Both the position numbers and the translations under genes were made by a program. Under the pieces are notes generated by a model. It made no database searches, was not told the origin of the DNA, and saw only the letters and a list, made by a program, of their open reading frames with translations. 64,000 bases of DNA from Limnochorda sp. LNt (GTDB lineage: Bacteria; Bacillota; Limnochordia; Limnochordales; Geochordaceae): NCBI RefSeq assembly GCF_035593265.1, contig NZ_CP141614.1, positions 558,001 through 622,000 of the forward strand. Reading direction: 5' to 3'. Positions 7,455 through 15,501 of the stretch are shown one piece after another; position 1 is the first letter of the stretch; every line of letters starts with the position of its first letter.

Positions 7455-8540
7455 ATGCCGCGACGCAAGCGCAACCAGTCCGGTGCCGGGGGGCCCGTGA
7501 CCCTTGACGACGTGGCCAAGGCGGCTGGCGTCTCCAAGGCCACGGTCTCACGGGTCATCAACGGCAAGTCGTGCGTGAGGCCCCACGTGCGGGAGCGCGT
7601 CCTCAAGGCGGTGCGCAAGCTCAACTACCATCCCAACGCCGTGGCGAGGGCCCTGGCGACCCGTCGTACCGGCCAGATGGGGCTCTTGCTGGCCCTGCCG
7701 TCGTCCATGCCCGGGTACGGCCTGGGGCTCATCCAGGGCATCGAGGCGGTGCTGCGGCGCGAGCAGATGCACCTGGTGCTGCACGTCATGGACGCCCAGC
7801 AGGCGCAGTGGGACCCACCCTCGTCGGTCACCCAGCGCCAGGTCGACGGCCTCATCGTCGGCGGCGACCTGCGGGGGGCCGACTGGCTCAAGGCGCTGGC
7901 CAGCGAGCGGCTGCCCGTAGTCGTGCTGGGTGACGAGTATCCCGAGGGGCTGGCCTTCAGCGCGGTGACCCTGGACTGGATGACGCCCTCCTCCCAGGCG
8001 GTGGAGCGGCTGGTGGCGGCCGGGCACCGGCGCATCGGCGCCATCATCCCCGGCGGGCGCTGGGGCGACCAGGTGCGGGGAGGCATCGAGCGGGCGCTCC
8101 AGGCGGCCGGGCTGGGCCCCGAGGCGGCCGTCGTGGTCAAGGTGGAGACCAGCGAGCTCAAGAACGGCACCGCTCACGCCGCAGGATACGACGCGATACG
8201 CCGCATCCTGGAGCGGGCCCCGACCGCGCTGTACGTCGCCCATGAGGCCCTGGTGCCCGGTGTCCTGCACGCGCTGAAGGAGGCGCGGCTGTCGGTGCCT
8301 CAGGACCTGGCGCTGGTCGTCTGGGGTCACGGCTCGTCCGGCGAGCAGGCCATGAGCCTGACCGCCGTCACCGTCAACCGCGAGCAGATGGGACGCATGG
8401 CGGCGCTGATGCTGCTGGACCTGCTGAAGGATCCCTCCCGGCCGCCGGTGCAGCTGGCCATCACCCCGAGCCTGGTCGTCAGGGAGAGCTGCGGGACGAG
8501 GGAGCGCCCGGCCCAGCGGGCGGCCTACTCGCTGGCCTGA
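7455..8540 (+). CDS. LacI-family transcriptional regulator
   Basis: 361 residues. The N-terminal helix-turn-helix with hinge helix is textbook: VTLDDVAKAAGVSKATVSRVI followed by NYHPNAVARALATRRT. The C-terminal part is a periplasmic-binding-protein-like effector domain (GLLLALPSSMPGYG, IVGGDLRGADW, TVNREQMGRMAA). LacI proteins usually repress carbohydrate genes and release DNA on binding a sugar or sugar phosphate. The only sugar gene nearby is the phosphohexomutase downstream, so the target is uncertain; the long leader with an inverted repeat could hold an auto-operator. The start is ATG 7455 after GCTGAGGTAGT. Confidence 0.92.
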   Translation: MPRRKRNQSGAGGPVTLDDVAKAAGVSKATVSRVINGKSCVRPHVRERVLKAVRKLNYHPNAVARALATRRTGQMGLLLALPSSMPGYGLGLIQGIEAVLRREQMHLVLHVMDAQQAQWDPPSSVTQRQVDGLIVGGDLRGADWLKALASERLPVVVLGDEYPEGLAFSAVTLDWMTPSSQAVERLVAAGHRRIGAIIPGGRWGDQVRGGIERALQAAGLGPEAAVVVKVETSELKNGTAHAAGYDAIRRILERAPTALYVAHEALVPGVLHALKEARLSVPQDLALVVWGHGSSGEQAMSLTAVTVNREQMGRMAALMLLDLLKDPSRPPVQLAITPSLVVRESCGTRERPAQRAAYSLA

Positions 8541-8571
8541 CCCGCGACCCTCGCGAGCAGGGCGGATGGGT

Positions 8572-8600
8572 GGGGCGGCGCACGCAGCGGGCGCCGCCCC
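8572..8600 (+). terminator. GC-rich hairpin after the LacI gene
   Basis: A perfect 10-bp stem, GGGGCGGCGC/GCGCCGCCCC, with a 9-nt loop lies about 30 bp past the regulator stop. There is no T-tract, so termination would be weak or factor-dependent. The rest of the 190-bp gap before the mutase shows no feature I can name. Confidence 0.5.
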
Positions 8601-8732
8601 GCTCGTTGGCGGCCGGTCTGAGGGACCGCAGGGCAACGCCCGTTCGTGAAGAAGGGATCCCATCCCTCCGGCTGCCGCCGGGGAGTCCTCGGAGCGCCGG
8701 CGCACGGGCCGGCACAGGGAGGTGGCGCCGTC

Positions 8733-10175
8733 GTGTCCATCCGGTTCGGCACCGACGGATGGCGAGCCGTCATCGCCGACCAGTTCACCTTCGCCAACGT
8801 CCGTCTCGTGGCCCAGGCCATCGCCGACTACCTGCGGGACGCCGGCCTGGACCGGCGAGACGTGCTGGTCGGCTACGATACCCGTTTCATGGCCGAGCAC
8901 TTCGCCGACGAGGTGGCCTCCGTCCTGGCCGGCAACGGCATCGCGGTGGGCCTCGCCACCACCGACGTGCCGACGCCGGCTCTGGCCCATGCGGTGGTGC
9001 AACAGCGCGCGGCCGGTGCCGTGATGCTGACCGCCAGCCACAACCCGCCCGTCTACCTGGGCATCAAGTTCATCCCCGAGTACGGCGGGCCCGCTCAGTC
9101 CGACGTCACCGCCGCCATCGAGCAGCACATCCGGCGCCTGTTGCGGGAGACGGCCAGCGGGCAGATGGCGGTGCGCACCCTCGATCTCGCTCAGGCCCGC
9201 CGGCAGGGGCTCGTGCAGCCCATCGAGCCGCGGCTGGAGTACCTGGAGCACGTCCTCGGGGTGGTGGGCACCGCCCGGCTGCCGCGCCGGCTCGAGGTCG
9301 TCTACGACGCCATGTACGGCACGGGACGCGGCTACGTGCCCGACGCCCTCGACAGCCTCGGCGTGCGCAGCCATCCCCTCCACGCGGTGAGGGACCCGCT
9401 GTTTGGGGGCGGCGCGCCGGAGCCGACCGGCGAGCACCTGGAGGAGCTGATCCAGGCGATCCGTCGCCGCCCTGGCTGCCTGGGAATCGCCACGGACGGG
9501 GATGCCGACCGCTTCGGCGTCGTCGACGAGGACGGGACGTACCTGTCGGCCAACCAGGTGTTGACCGTGGTGGCCGACTACCTCTTGCGGGTGCGGGCCA
9601 TGCGGGGCAGCGTCGTGCGGACCGTGGCCACCACCCACCGGCTCGACGCGCTGGCGACCGAGCACGGCGTCGAGCTGCACGAGGTGCCGGTCGGTTTCAA
9701 GCACGTCGCCGCCGTCATGCGGCGAGAGAGCGTCACGCTGGGGGGCGAGGAGAGCGGCGGGCTGAGCATCGCCGGGCACATCCCGGAGAAGGACGGCATC
9801 CTGGCGGTGCTGCTGGTCACCCGCATCTGGGCCGAGAGCGGCCAGTCCCTCACCCGCCTCTTGTCGGCCATCCACGAGCGGGTGGGGCCTGCCTACAGCC
9901 GACGCGTCGACATGCCAGCAGGGGAGGAGGCCAAGCGCCGGGTGCTGGAGCGACTGGCGTCACGTCCCCCCGAGCAGTGGGCGGGGCGCCGGGTCGAGCG
10001 GGTCTCGACGCTGGACGGCGTCAAGGTGTGGCTGGAGGGGGGTTCCTGGTGGCTGCTGCGGGCCTCGGGCACGGAGCCCCTGATGCGGCTCTACCTCGAG
10101 GCGCCCGAGCGGCAGCTGCTGGACCGGATGGAGCGGGAGGTGCGAGCCGAGCTGGAGCGGCTGGTCGCAGGCTGA
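8733..10175 (+). CDS. Phosphoglucomutase/phosphomannomutase (alpha-D-phosphohexomutase)
   Basis: About 480 residues, the usual size. It interconverts 1- and 6-phospho sugars (glucose, mannose or glucosamine) through a phosphoserine. All four family loops are present: TASHNPP (active-site Ser), DGDADR (Mg2+ loop), GGEESGG (sugar-binding loop) and RASGTEPLMRLY (phosphate-binding loop). I start it at GTG 8733, 8 nt after AGGGAGGTGG and directly before SIRFGTDGWRAV; an upstream ATG at 8646 adds non-homologous residues. Sugar specificity cannot be fixed from the loops alone. It sits between the LacI gene and rlmH on the same strand. Confidence 0.9.
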   Translation: MSIRFGTDGWRAVIADQFTFANVRLVAQAIADYLRDAGLDRRDVLVGYDTRFMAEHFADEVASVLAGNGIAVGLATTDVPTPALAHAVVQQRAAGAVMLTASHNPPVYLGIKFIPEYGGPAQSDVTAAIEQHIRRLLRETASGQMAVRTLDLAQARRQGLVQPIEPRLEYLEHVLGVVGTARLPRRLEVVYDAMYGTGRGYVPDALDSLGVRSHPLHAVRDPLFGGGAPEPTGEHLEELIQAIRRRPGCLGIATDGDADRFGVVDEDGTYLSANQVLTVVADYLLRVRAMRGSVVRTVATTHRLDALATEHGVELHEVPVGFKHVAAVMRRESVTLGGEESGGLSIAGHIPEKDGILAVLLVTRIWAESGQSLTRLLSAIHERVGPAYSRRVDMPAGEEAKRRVLERLASRPPEQWAGRRVERVSTLDGVKVWLEGGSWWLLRASGTEPLMRLYLEAPERQLLDRMEREVRAELERLVAG

Positions 10176-10199
10176 CGGCTCCGCCCGGCACCCCTGCCC

Positions 10200-10679
10200 G
10201 TGGCGCACATCTGGATCGTCGCCGTGGGGCGCATGCGCCAGCGCAACCTCGCCCAGGTGATGGAGACGTACCTGGACCGCACGGCGCGGCTGGGGCTACC
10301 CGTCCGCGTGGTCGAGGTGCGGGAGGGCGGACCGGCCCGGGGCGACGTCGACCCTGCCACCGTGGTCAAGGAGGAAGGCCGACGGCTGCAAGGGGTCTCC
10401 CTCCCATCACGCCTGTGGCGGGTGGCGCTGGACGAGAGGGGCTGGCTGCCCGAGGGGAGCCAGGTCTTCGCCCACTGGCTGGAGCAGCGTCTGGCCACGG
10501 CTGACGTGGCCTTCTTCGTCGGGGGGGCCTGGGGCCTCGACGCCGAGCTGGTGGCGCGATGCGACGAGCGGCTCTCCCTTTCGCCGCTGACGATGGCGCA
10601 CGAGCTGGCCCGACTGGTCCTGGCCGAACAGCTCTACCGTGCCGCCACCCTCTGGCGGGGGGTGCGCTACCGCAAGTAG
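10200..10679 (+). CDS. rlmH: 23S rRNA (pseudouridine1915-N3)-methyltransferase
   Basis: 159 residues, a single SPOUT (knotted alpha/beta) domain. It methylates pseudouridine 1915 in helix 69 of 23S rRNA, using SAM, on assembled ribosomes. The family signature is clear: FFVGGAWGLD (SAM loop), LSLSPLTMAHELARLVLAEQLYRA and the short C-terminal tail. The tail reads GVRYRK where most members have a Tyr-His pair (YHK or YHR), so one conserved His is Arg here. The GTG start at 10200 lies 25 bp after the mutase stop, suggesting co-transcription. Confidence 0.9.
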   Translation: MAHIWIVAVGRMRQRNLAQVMETYLDRTARLGLPVRVVEVREGGPARGDVDPATVVKEEGRRLQGVSLPSRLWRVALDERGWLPEGSQVFAHWLEQRLATADVAFFVGGAWGLDAELVARCDERLSLSPLTMAHELARLVLAEQLYRAATLWRGVRYRK

Positions 10680-10725
10680 CCCCGCCACGTGCGTCGTCGT
10701 CCGGTCGAGCCCCGCTGGCATCGCA

Positions 10726-10755
10726 TTGATCGAGTGCACGCGAGCACGTTATAAT
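10726..10755 (+). promoter_or_regulatory. Sigma-A-type promoter upstream of rex
   Basis: TTGATC, an 18-bp spacer and a perfect TATAAT. It lies in the gap between rlmH and rex and predicts a transcript starting near 10762, about 65 nt ahead of the rex start. I see no clear Rex palindrome (TTGTGAA-type) overlapping it. Confidence 0.75.
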
Positions 10756-10826
10756 GACCCCGCACGCTCCGAGCCGATGTCCTTCGCCCTTTTTCTCGCC
10801 CGCCTTGCGAACGGGGGTGAGTCCCG

Positions 10827-11477
10827 GTGGCCACGATGCGCTGGAAGAAGATCTCCGACGCCGTGGTGAGGCGCCTGCCGCTGTACCTGCGCGTTCTGGA
10901 GGAGGCGTACCATAGCGGCGACGTCAAGCTGATGTCCTCCCAGGAGCTGGGGGAGCGTGCCGGGGTCAGCCCCGCGCTGGTTCGCAAGGACCTAGCATGG
11001 TTCGGCGAGTTCGGCAAGCAGGGGGTCGGCTACGAGGTCCGCTATCTGCGCGAGGAGCTCCGCAAGATCCTCAACCTCGATCGGGAGATCCGGGTCGCGG
11101 TCATCGGGGTGGGCAGCCTCGGCCATGCCCTCGTCCGATACAACCAGCAACGCTATCGTGAGGATCAGCACTTCAACCTGCACGTCGTGGCGCTCTTCGA
11201 CGCCGACCCTGCCAAGATCCACACCCGGCTCGACGGCCTGATGATCCATCCCATCGACACTCTCGCCGAGGTGACGCGCCGGGAGGGGCTGCAGATGGCC
11301 ATCGTCACGGTGCCGGCCTCGGCGGCCCAGCAGGTGGTGGACCGCTGCGTCGAAGCGGGCATCCGCGCCATCCTCAACTTCGCTCCGGCCAAGCTGACCG
11401 TGCCCGAGGGCGTCCACCTGGCCAACGCCGACGTCAGCCTGGAGCTGCAGCGCTTGGCCTACTACCTGGGCGAGTGA
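10827..11477 (+). CDS. rex: Redox-sensing transcriptional repressor Rex
   Basis: 216 residues, the usual length. The N-terminal winged helix (SSQELGERAGVSPALVRKDL, then FGEFGKQGVGY) is the Rex DNA-binding domain. The Rossmann domain has GVGSLGHAL for the dinucleotide and a C-terminal swapped helix (LELQRLAYYLGE). Rex represses fermentative and respiratory genes when NADH/NAD is low and leaves DNA when NADH rises. It starts at GTG 10827 with a GGGGGTGAG ribosome site and leads a run with menG, a prenyl synthase and tat genes, consistent with redox control of respiration. Confidence 0.95.
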   Translation: MATMRWKKISDAVVRRLPLYLRVLEEAYHSGDVKLMSSQELGERAGVSPALVRKDLAWFGEFGKQGVGYEVRYLREELRKILNLDREIRVAVIGVGSLGHALVRYNQQRYREDQHFNLHVVALFDADPAKIHTRLDGLMIHPIDTLAEVTRREGLQMAIVTVPASAAQQVVDRCVEAGIRAILNFAPAKLTVPEGVHLANADVSLELQRLAYYLGE

Positions 11478-11496
11478 GGGGCGGCGACTCCCGACG

Positions 11497-12285
11497 GTGG
11501 GGCGGCAGCGAGGGGTGGGCGACGGCGCGGCGCTGACGCTGGACAAGCTGGGCGTCCCCAAGGACCGCGAGGGCCGCGAGCGGTACGTGCGCGAGATGTT
11601 CGACAGCATCTCGCACCGCTATGACCTGCTCAATCGCCTGCTCAGCTTCGGGCAAGACGTGCTCTGGCGCAAGGCGGCCGCTGCCCTGGCCTGCGGCGAC
11701 GGGGTGGAGCGGGTGCTGGACGTCGCCACCGGCACCGGCGACCTGGCCCTGGAGGTGGCGAGGCGGCTGGGCTCCCGCGGTCGGGTGGTGGGGGTCGACT
11801 TCGCACTGGGCATGATGAGGGTAGGCCTGGCCAAGATCGAGCGAGAGGGCATGGCGGCGCGGGTGCGGATGGTGGGCGGCAACGGCCTGGCTCTGCCGTT
11901 CGGGGACGGCGCCTTCGATGCGGCGACGACCGCCTTCGCAGCCCGCAACGTGGCGGACCTGCCGGGCTTCTTCCGAGAGCTGCGCCGGGTGGTGCGCCCG
12001 GGCGGCCGGGTGGTCTGTCTCGAGCTGTCGCACCCATCCCCCGCTCTGTGGCGGTGGCTCTACGAGCTCTACTTCTACCATGCCGTGCCCCGGATCGGTC
12101 GCCTCTTCATCGGCCGCTCGGGACCCTACGAGTACCTGCCCGGCTCCCTGACCGACTTTCCCGATCCGGTTCGGCTGGCCTCGGTGATGGCCGCCGCGGG
12201 CCTGAGCAGGGTGCGATACCGCCTCGAGCTGGGCGGCATCGCTGCCATCCACGTCGGGGAGGTGCCCCAGCCTGCAGACGGTTGA
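11497..12285 (+). CDS. menG: Demethylmenaquinone methyltransferase (MenG/UbiE family)
   Basis: 262 residues. It transfers a methyl group from SAM to the naphthoquinone ring in the last step of menaquinone synthesis. Visible: the N-terminal family signature VREMFDSISHRYDLLNRLLS, SAM motif I DVATGTGDLALEVA, GVDFALGMM, and the quinone-family segment YLPGSLTDFPDP. The start is GTG 11497; a second GTG at 11515 is possible. The end overlaps the next gene's likely start by 14 bp, which couples the ring-methylation and side-chain enzymes. Confidence 0.92.
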   Translation: MGRQRGVGDGAALTLDKLGVPKDREGRERYVREMFDSISHRYDLLNRLLSFGQDVLWRKAAAALACGDGVERVLDVATGTGDLALEVARRLGSRGRVVGVDFALGMMRVGLAKIEREGMAARVRMVGGNGLALPFGDGAFDAATTAFAARNVADLPGFFRELRRVVRPGGRVVCLELSHPSPALWRWLYELYFYHAVPRIGRLFIGRSGPYEYLPGSLTDFPDPVRLASVMAAAGLSRVRYRLELGGIAAIHVGEVPQPADG

Positions 12286-13246
12286 GCAGCGCATCCGAGC
12301 CTATCTGGGCGAGGCCCTGGCCCGGGTCGAGCGCCTCTTGCAAGAGGTGCTGGCCGCCACCGAGCCGCTGGGGGCCAGGACGTCCCTGCACCTGCTCCAG
12401 GCGGGCGGCAAGCGCATCCGGCCGGTCGTGACGCTCCTGGCGGGGAGGGCCCTCGGCGCTCCGGACGACGCGGTGGTGCCCATCGCCGCCGCCGCCGAGA
12501 TGATCCACATGGCCACCCTCGTGCACGACGACGTCATCGATGGGGCGCACAGTCGCCGGGGCCGGCCCACCGTCAACGCCATCTGGGGCGACTACCCGGC
12601 CGTGCTGACGGGCGACTTCATGCTGGCCCGGGCGATGAGCATCATCGTGGATCACGGGCACCCGCGGGTGCTCAAGGTGATGTCCGACATGATCTACGAG
12701 ATGTGCGAGGGCGAGATCGCCCAGCACGAGGCCAAGGGGCGCCTGGACCTGACCGAGCAGGAGTACCTGCGGCGCATCGGCAAGAAGACGGCTCGCTTCT
12801 TCCAGGCCTGCTCGGAGAGCGGGGCACTGCTGGCCGGGGCGTCACCGGCCCAGGTGCGGGCCATGGGGCAGTTCGGCTACAATCTGGGCATGGCCTTCCA
12901 GGTGGTCGACGACCTGCTGGATATGACCGGCGACGAGCGCGCCATGGGCAAGCCGGTGGGCTCCGACCTCGCGCAGGGCGTGCTGACCTTGCCCGTCATC
13001 TACCTGCTCCAGCGAGCGGAGTACCGGGACCGGGTCGCCAGCCGGTTGCAGGTGCTCCCGCCCTCTCCCCAAGACATCCAGGCCATCCTGCAACTGGTGC
13101 GGCACAACGGCGCGCTGCACTACACGCAGGGGGTGGCGGGGCAGTACGCCCGCAAGGCGGTCGAGTCGCTGGCGGCGATCCCGCCGGGCGAGGCATCGGA
13201 CCTGCTCCGGGAGATGGTGGGGGCGCTCGGCGCCCGGAGCCGGTAG
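12272..13246 (+). CDS. Polyprenyl diphosphate synthase, HepT-like (menaquinone side chain)
   Basis: About 324 residues. It condenses isopentenyl diphosphate with an allylic diphosphate to build the menaquinone side chain. Both aspartate-rich motifs are present: VHDDVIDGAHSRRGRP (DDxxD) and QVVDDLLDMTGD. GGKRIRPVV near the start binds the homoallylic substrate. Conserved N-terminal residues (RIRAYLGEALARVERLL) lie before the first conventional start (TTG 12338), so the real start must be upstream. The only fitting codon is CTG 12272, 9 nt after GGAGG inside menG. Placement after menG supports the heptaprenyl/octaprenyl role; chain length is not determined. Confidence 0.85.
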   Translation: MQTVEQRIRAYLGEALARVERLLQEVLAATEPLGARTSLHLLQAGGKRIRPVVTLLAGRALGAPDDAVVPIAAAAEMIHMATLVHDDVIDGAHSRRGRPTVNAIWGDYPAVLTGDFMLARAMSIIVDHGHPRVLKVMSDMIYEMCEGEIAQHEAKGRLDLTEQEYLRRIGKKTARFFQACSESGALLAGASPAQVRAMGQFGYNLGMAFQVVDDLLDMTGDERAMGKPVGSDLAQGVLTLPVIYLLQRAEYRDRVASRLQVLPPSPQDIQAILQLVRHNGALHYTQGVAGQYARKAVESLAAIPPGEASDLLREMVGALGARSR

Positions 13247-13373
13247 GCCCGCTGCCTGCCGCAAACCGGCAAGAGGAGGGGCGGCCCCTCGCTTCGAAGG
13301 GTCCTCATCCGGCGCGCATGCGTCCGGGGTGCGGCCGAGCCTGGAAAGCGTGGGGAGATGAGCGCGACCTGCC

Positions 13374-13709
13374 ATGTTCAACATCGGTCCAGCCGAGCTG
13401 CTGGTCATCTTGCTGCTGGCCCTGATCATCTTCGGGCCGGGCAAGCTGCCCGAGGTAGGGCGGGCGCTGGGGCGGACCATCAACGAGTTTCGCCGGGCGA
13501 CCCAGGAGCCCACCTCGCCACCGGCCTCCTCCTCGTCCGCTCCGGCTGCCTCTGCGTCGGATGCGGGCAAGACGGGTGCGACCGAGCGCGGCGAAGCCGG
13601 GCCCACCGGATCGCCGGACGCGGGCACGCCGGCCCACCGGGCCGCCTCGGCCAGCGGGGCAGGGTCAGAGCCGGTGCGGCGTGAGCCCCAAGGCACGAGC
13701 GGTGCGTGA
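13374..13709 (+). CDS. tatA: Sec-independent translocase subunit TatA
   Basis: 111 residues. The first 20 residues form a membrane helix ([20 protein letters not shown]) followed by the [14 protein letters not shown] hinge and an amphipathic helix ending near EFRRATQ, the canonical TatA/E layout. The remaining 60 residues are a low-complexity Ala/Ser/Gly/Pro tail typical of TatA. It forms the oligomeric pore for folded twin-arginine substrates. Its stop overlaps the GTG of the first tatC by 8 bp. TatB is absent, as usual in minimal Gram-positive Tat systems. Confidence 0.93.
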   Translation: MFNIGPAELLVILLLALIIFGPGKLPEVGRALGRTINEFRRATQEPTSPPASSSSAPAASASDAGKTGATERGEAGPTGSPDAGTPAHRAASASGAGSEPVRREPQGTSGA

Positions 13710-14499
13710 GCGGACCGGTGCCGCCGAGCGCCTCGGTGGCTGGCGATGGCGCCGGCGGTTGCCCGGCGCCGAGATGACGCTGCCCGAGCACCTCGAGGAG
13801 CTTCGATACCGCTTGCTGGTGTCGCTGGCGGCCCTGGCGGCAGGCTTCATGGTGGGGTGGAGGGCGACCCCCCACGTGCTCGATGTGCTGCGGGGCGAGG
13901 CCGGGCGCCTGGTGGTGGTGACGCCGGCGGAGGCCTTCGTCACCTACCTGCGGGTAGCCTTCACGGTGGGGCTGGCGGTGGCCTCCCCCATCATCGTGGC
14001 GCAGATCTGGCTCTTCGTCGTGCCGGGCCTCTATCCGGCGGAGATCGCACTGGCCGCCCGGATCGGGCCGGCGGCGGCGGTGCTCTTCGCGGCCGGCCTG
14101 GCCTTCGGATCGGCCGTCGTCTTTCCCATCGCCATGCGCTTCCTGCTGGGACAGGCGGGGTCCGGCGTGGTGGCGGCCCTGTCGGCGAGCCGGGTGCTCA
14201 ACTTCGCGCTGGGGCTGGTGCTGCCGTTCGGCGTCGTCTTCCAGCTGCCCCTGGCCGCCTACGTGGCGGGTCGGTTGGGGCTGGTGGAGCCGACCAGTCT
14301 GGCGAGGTTGCGGCGCTGGGCGGTGCTGCTGGCCTTCGTGGTGGGGGCGGTCCTGACGCCACCCGACGTGATCTCGCAGGTACTGATGTCCGTGCCGCTG
14401 GTGGTGCTGTACGAGGTCGCGATCGTGACCGCCCGATGGGGTGCCCGGGTCAGAGCCCGCGGACCCCTTGCGGATGGAGTACGGAGCGAGGCGAGCTGA
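13702..14499 (+). CDS. tatC: Sec-independent translocase protein TatC (canonical copy)
   Basis: About 265 residues with six membrane helices. It is the twin-arginine signal receptor. The cytoplasmic N-terminus keeps [11 protein letters not shown], and the first cytoplasmic loop keeps [14 protein letters not shown], each supplying an acidic residue that contacts the RR motif in studied TatC proteins. [14 protein letters not shown] and [12 protein letters not shown] are also typical. I start it at GTG 13702, which overlaps tatA. Longer frames upstream are Arg-rich shadows of tatA. Confidence 0.92.
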   Translation: MRERTGAAERLGGWRWRRRLPGAEMTLPEHLEELRYRLLVSLAALAAGFMVGWRATPHVLDVLRGEAGRLVVVTPAEAFVTYLRVAFTVGLAVASPIIVAQIWLFVVPGLYPAEIALAARIGPAAAVLFAAGLAFGSAVVFPIAMRFLLGQAGSGVVAALSASRVLNFALGLVLPFGVVFQLPLAAYVAGRLGLVEPTSLARLRRWAVLLAFVVGAVLTPPDVISQVLMSVPLVVLYEVAIVTARWGARVRARGPLADGVRSEAS

Positions 14500-14504
14500 G
14501 GGAG

Positions 14505-15293
14505 ATGTCGCAACCGCCACAGGAGAGCCCGTGGGAGCAGCTGGCCCAATACCTGCGGCGCTCTCCCCTGGTGCACCGCTTCGAGGCCATCCGGCGTTAC
14601 CTGGGCGCCGCCCTGATCGTCTTCGTGGCGGCCGCCACCGCGGCTTTCTCGTTGGCGCCCGCGGTGCTGCAAGACATGCAGCGCCGGATGCCGGGCAGCG
14701 ACGAGCTGGTCATGCTGGCCCCGGCCGAGGGCTTCCTCGTGCGGATCAAGGTGGCGCTGGCCATGGGGGCCGCGACGGCGGTGCCGCTGGTCATGCTGGG
14801 GGTGTGGGCCGCCGCCACCCGCGGGCGCCCCCGGGGGCGGCGGCTCGTGACGTTCCTGGCCATCCCCGTCTCGTTGGGGCTGTTCGGCCTCGGCGCCTGG
14901 TTCGCCTACGGGTGGATCGTGCCGGCGGCGCTGCGCTTCCTGCTGGGATTCGCCGCCGACCGTCTCGAGGCCATGATCTCCGTCAACAGCTACGTCAACT
15001 TCATCCTCTCCATCGTGGTGCCCTTCGGACTGGTCTTCCAGCTCCCCCTGCTGGTCTTCTTCCTGGCACGGCTCGGCATCTTGCGGCACCGGACCCTGGC
15101 GGAGCGCAGGGGCTTCGCCGTGGTGGGCATCGCCGCGCTGGCCGCCGCGCTGACCCCGGGGCCCGACGTCTTCTCCCAGCTGTTGATGGCCATCCCCCTG
15201 GTGGTGCTGTACGAGGTGAGCATCTGGGTGGCCTGGCTGGCCGCGCCCCGCGCCCGGCGCCGGGAGAGCGATCCGGCGTGGCGTCCCTCCTGA
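14505..15293 (+). CDS. Second, divergent TatC-family protein
   Basis: 262 residues, starting at ATG 14505, 6 bp after the first tatC stop and preceded by GAGCTGAGGGAG. The six-helix TatC fold is clear: LAPAEGFLVRIKVALAMG, IVVPFGLVFQLPLLVFFL, LTPGPDVFSQLLMAIPLVVLYE. However, the receptor residues are lost: HLEELR is replaced by HRFEAIRRYL, and the QxWxFxxPGLxxxE loop by a basic stretch VWAAATRGRPRGRR without an acidic residue. It may form a heteromeric receptor with the first TatC, act in complex assembly, or serve a special substrate. Tandem duplication followed by divergence is the simplest origin. Confidence 0.85.
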   Translation: MSQPPQESPWEQLAQYLRRSPLVHRFEAIRRYLGAALIVFVAAATAAFSLAPAVLQDMQRRMPGSDELVMLAPAEGFLVRIKVALAMGAATAVPLVMLGVWAAATRGRPRGRRLVTFLAIPVSLGLFGLGAWFAYGWIVPAALRFLLGFAADRLEAMISVNSYVNFILSIVVPFGLVFQLPLLVFFLARLGILRHRTLAERRGFAVVGIAALAAALTPGPDVFSQLLMAIPLVVLYEVSIWVAWLAAPRARRRESDPAWRPS

Positions 15294-15501
15294 CGGCCTG
15301 AGGCCGAGCTCAGCACGGTAGAGACGGTGGCGATAGTGTGACTCTCCCCTGGGGATCGCGTCACTGTCCCTCGGCAGGGCGGGCCGCTCGGCGTCTCGAA
15401 GCCCTCCGTGCCGCGGGAGAGAGCGGTCACGGTTTCTCCGCGCAGGCTGGTCGAGACGGATCCGGTCGGAAGGGGGCGAGCGCGCGGTCTCGTCGGCCCC
15501 C

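Noticed and set aside
8570-10504. 644-residue plus-strand frame over the phosphohexomutase
   Set aside because: Low-complexity Arg/Gly/Ala shadow in another frame of a well-supported enzyme.
15294-15501. THF or glycine riboswitch before fhs
   Set aside because: Only loose resemblance (GGAAGGGGGCGA); the conserved cores of these riboswitches are absent.
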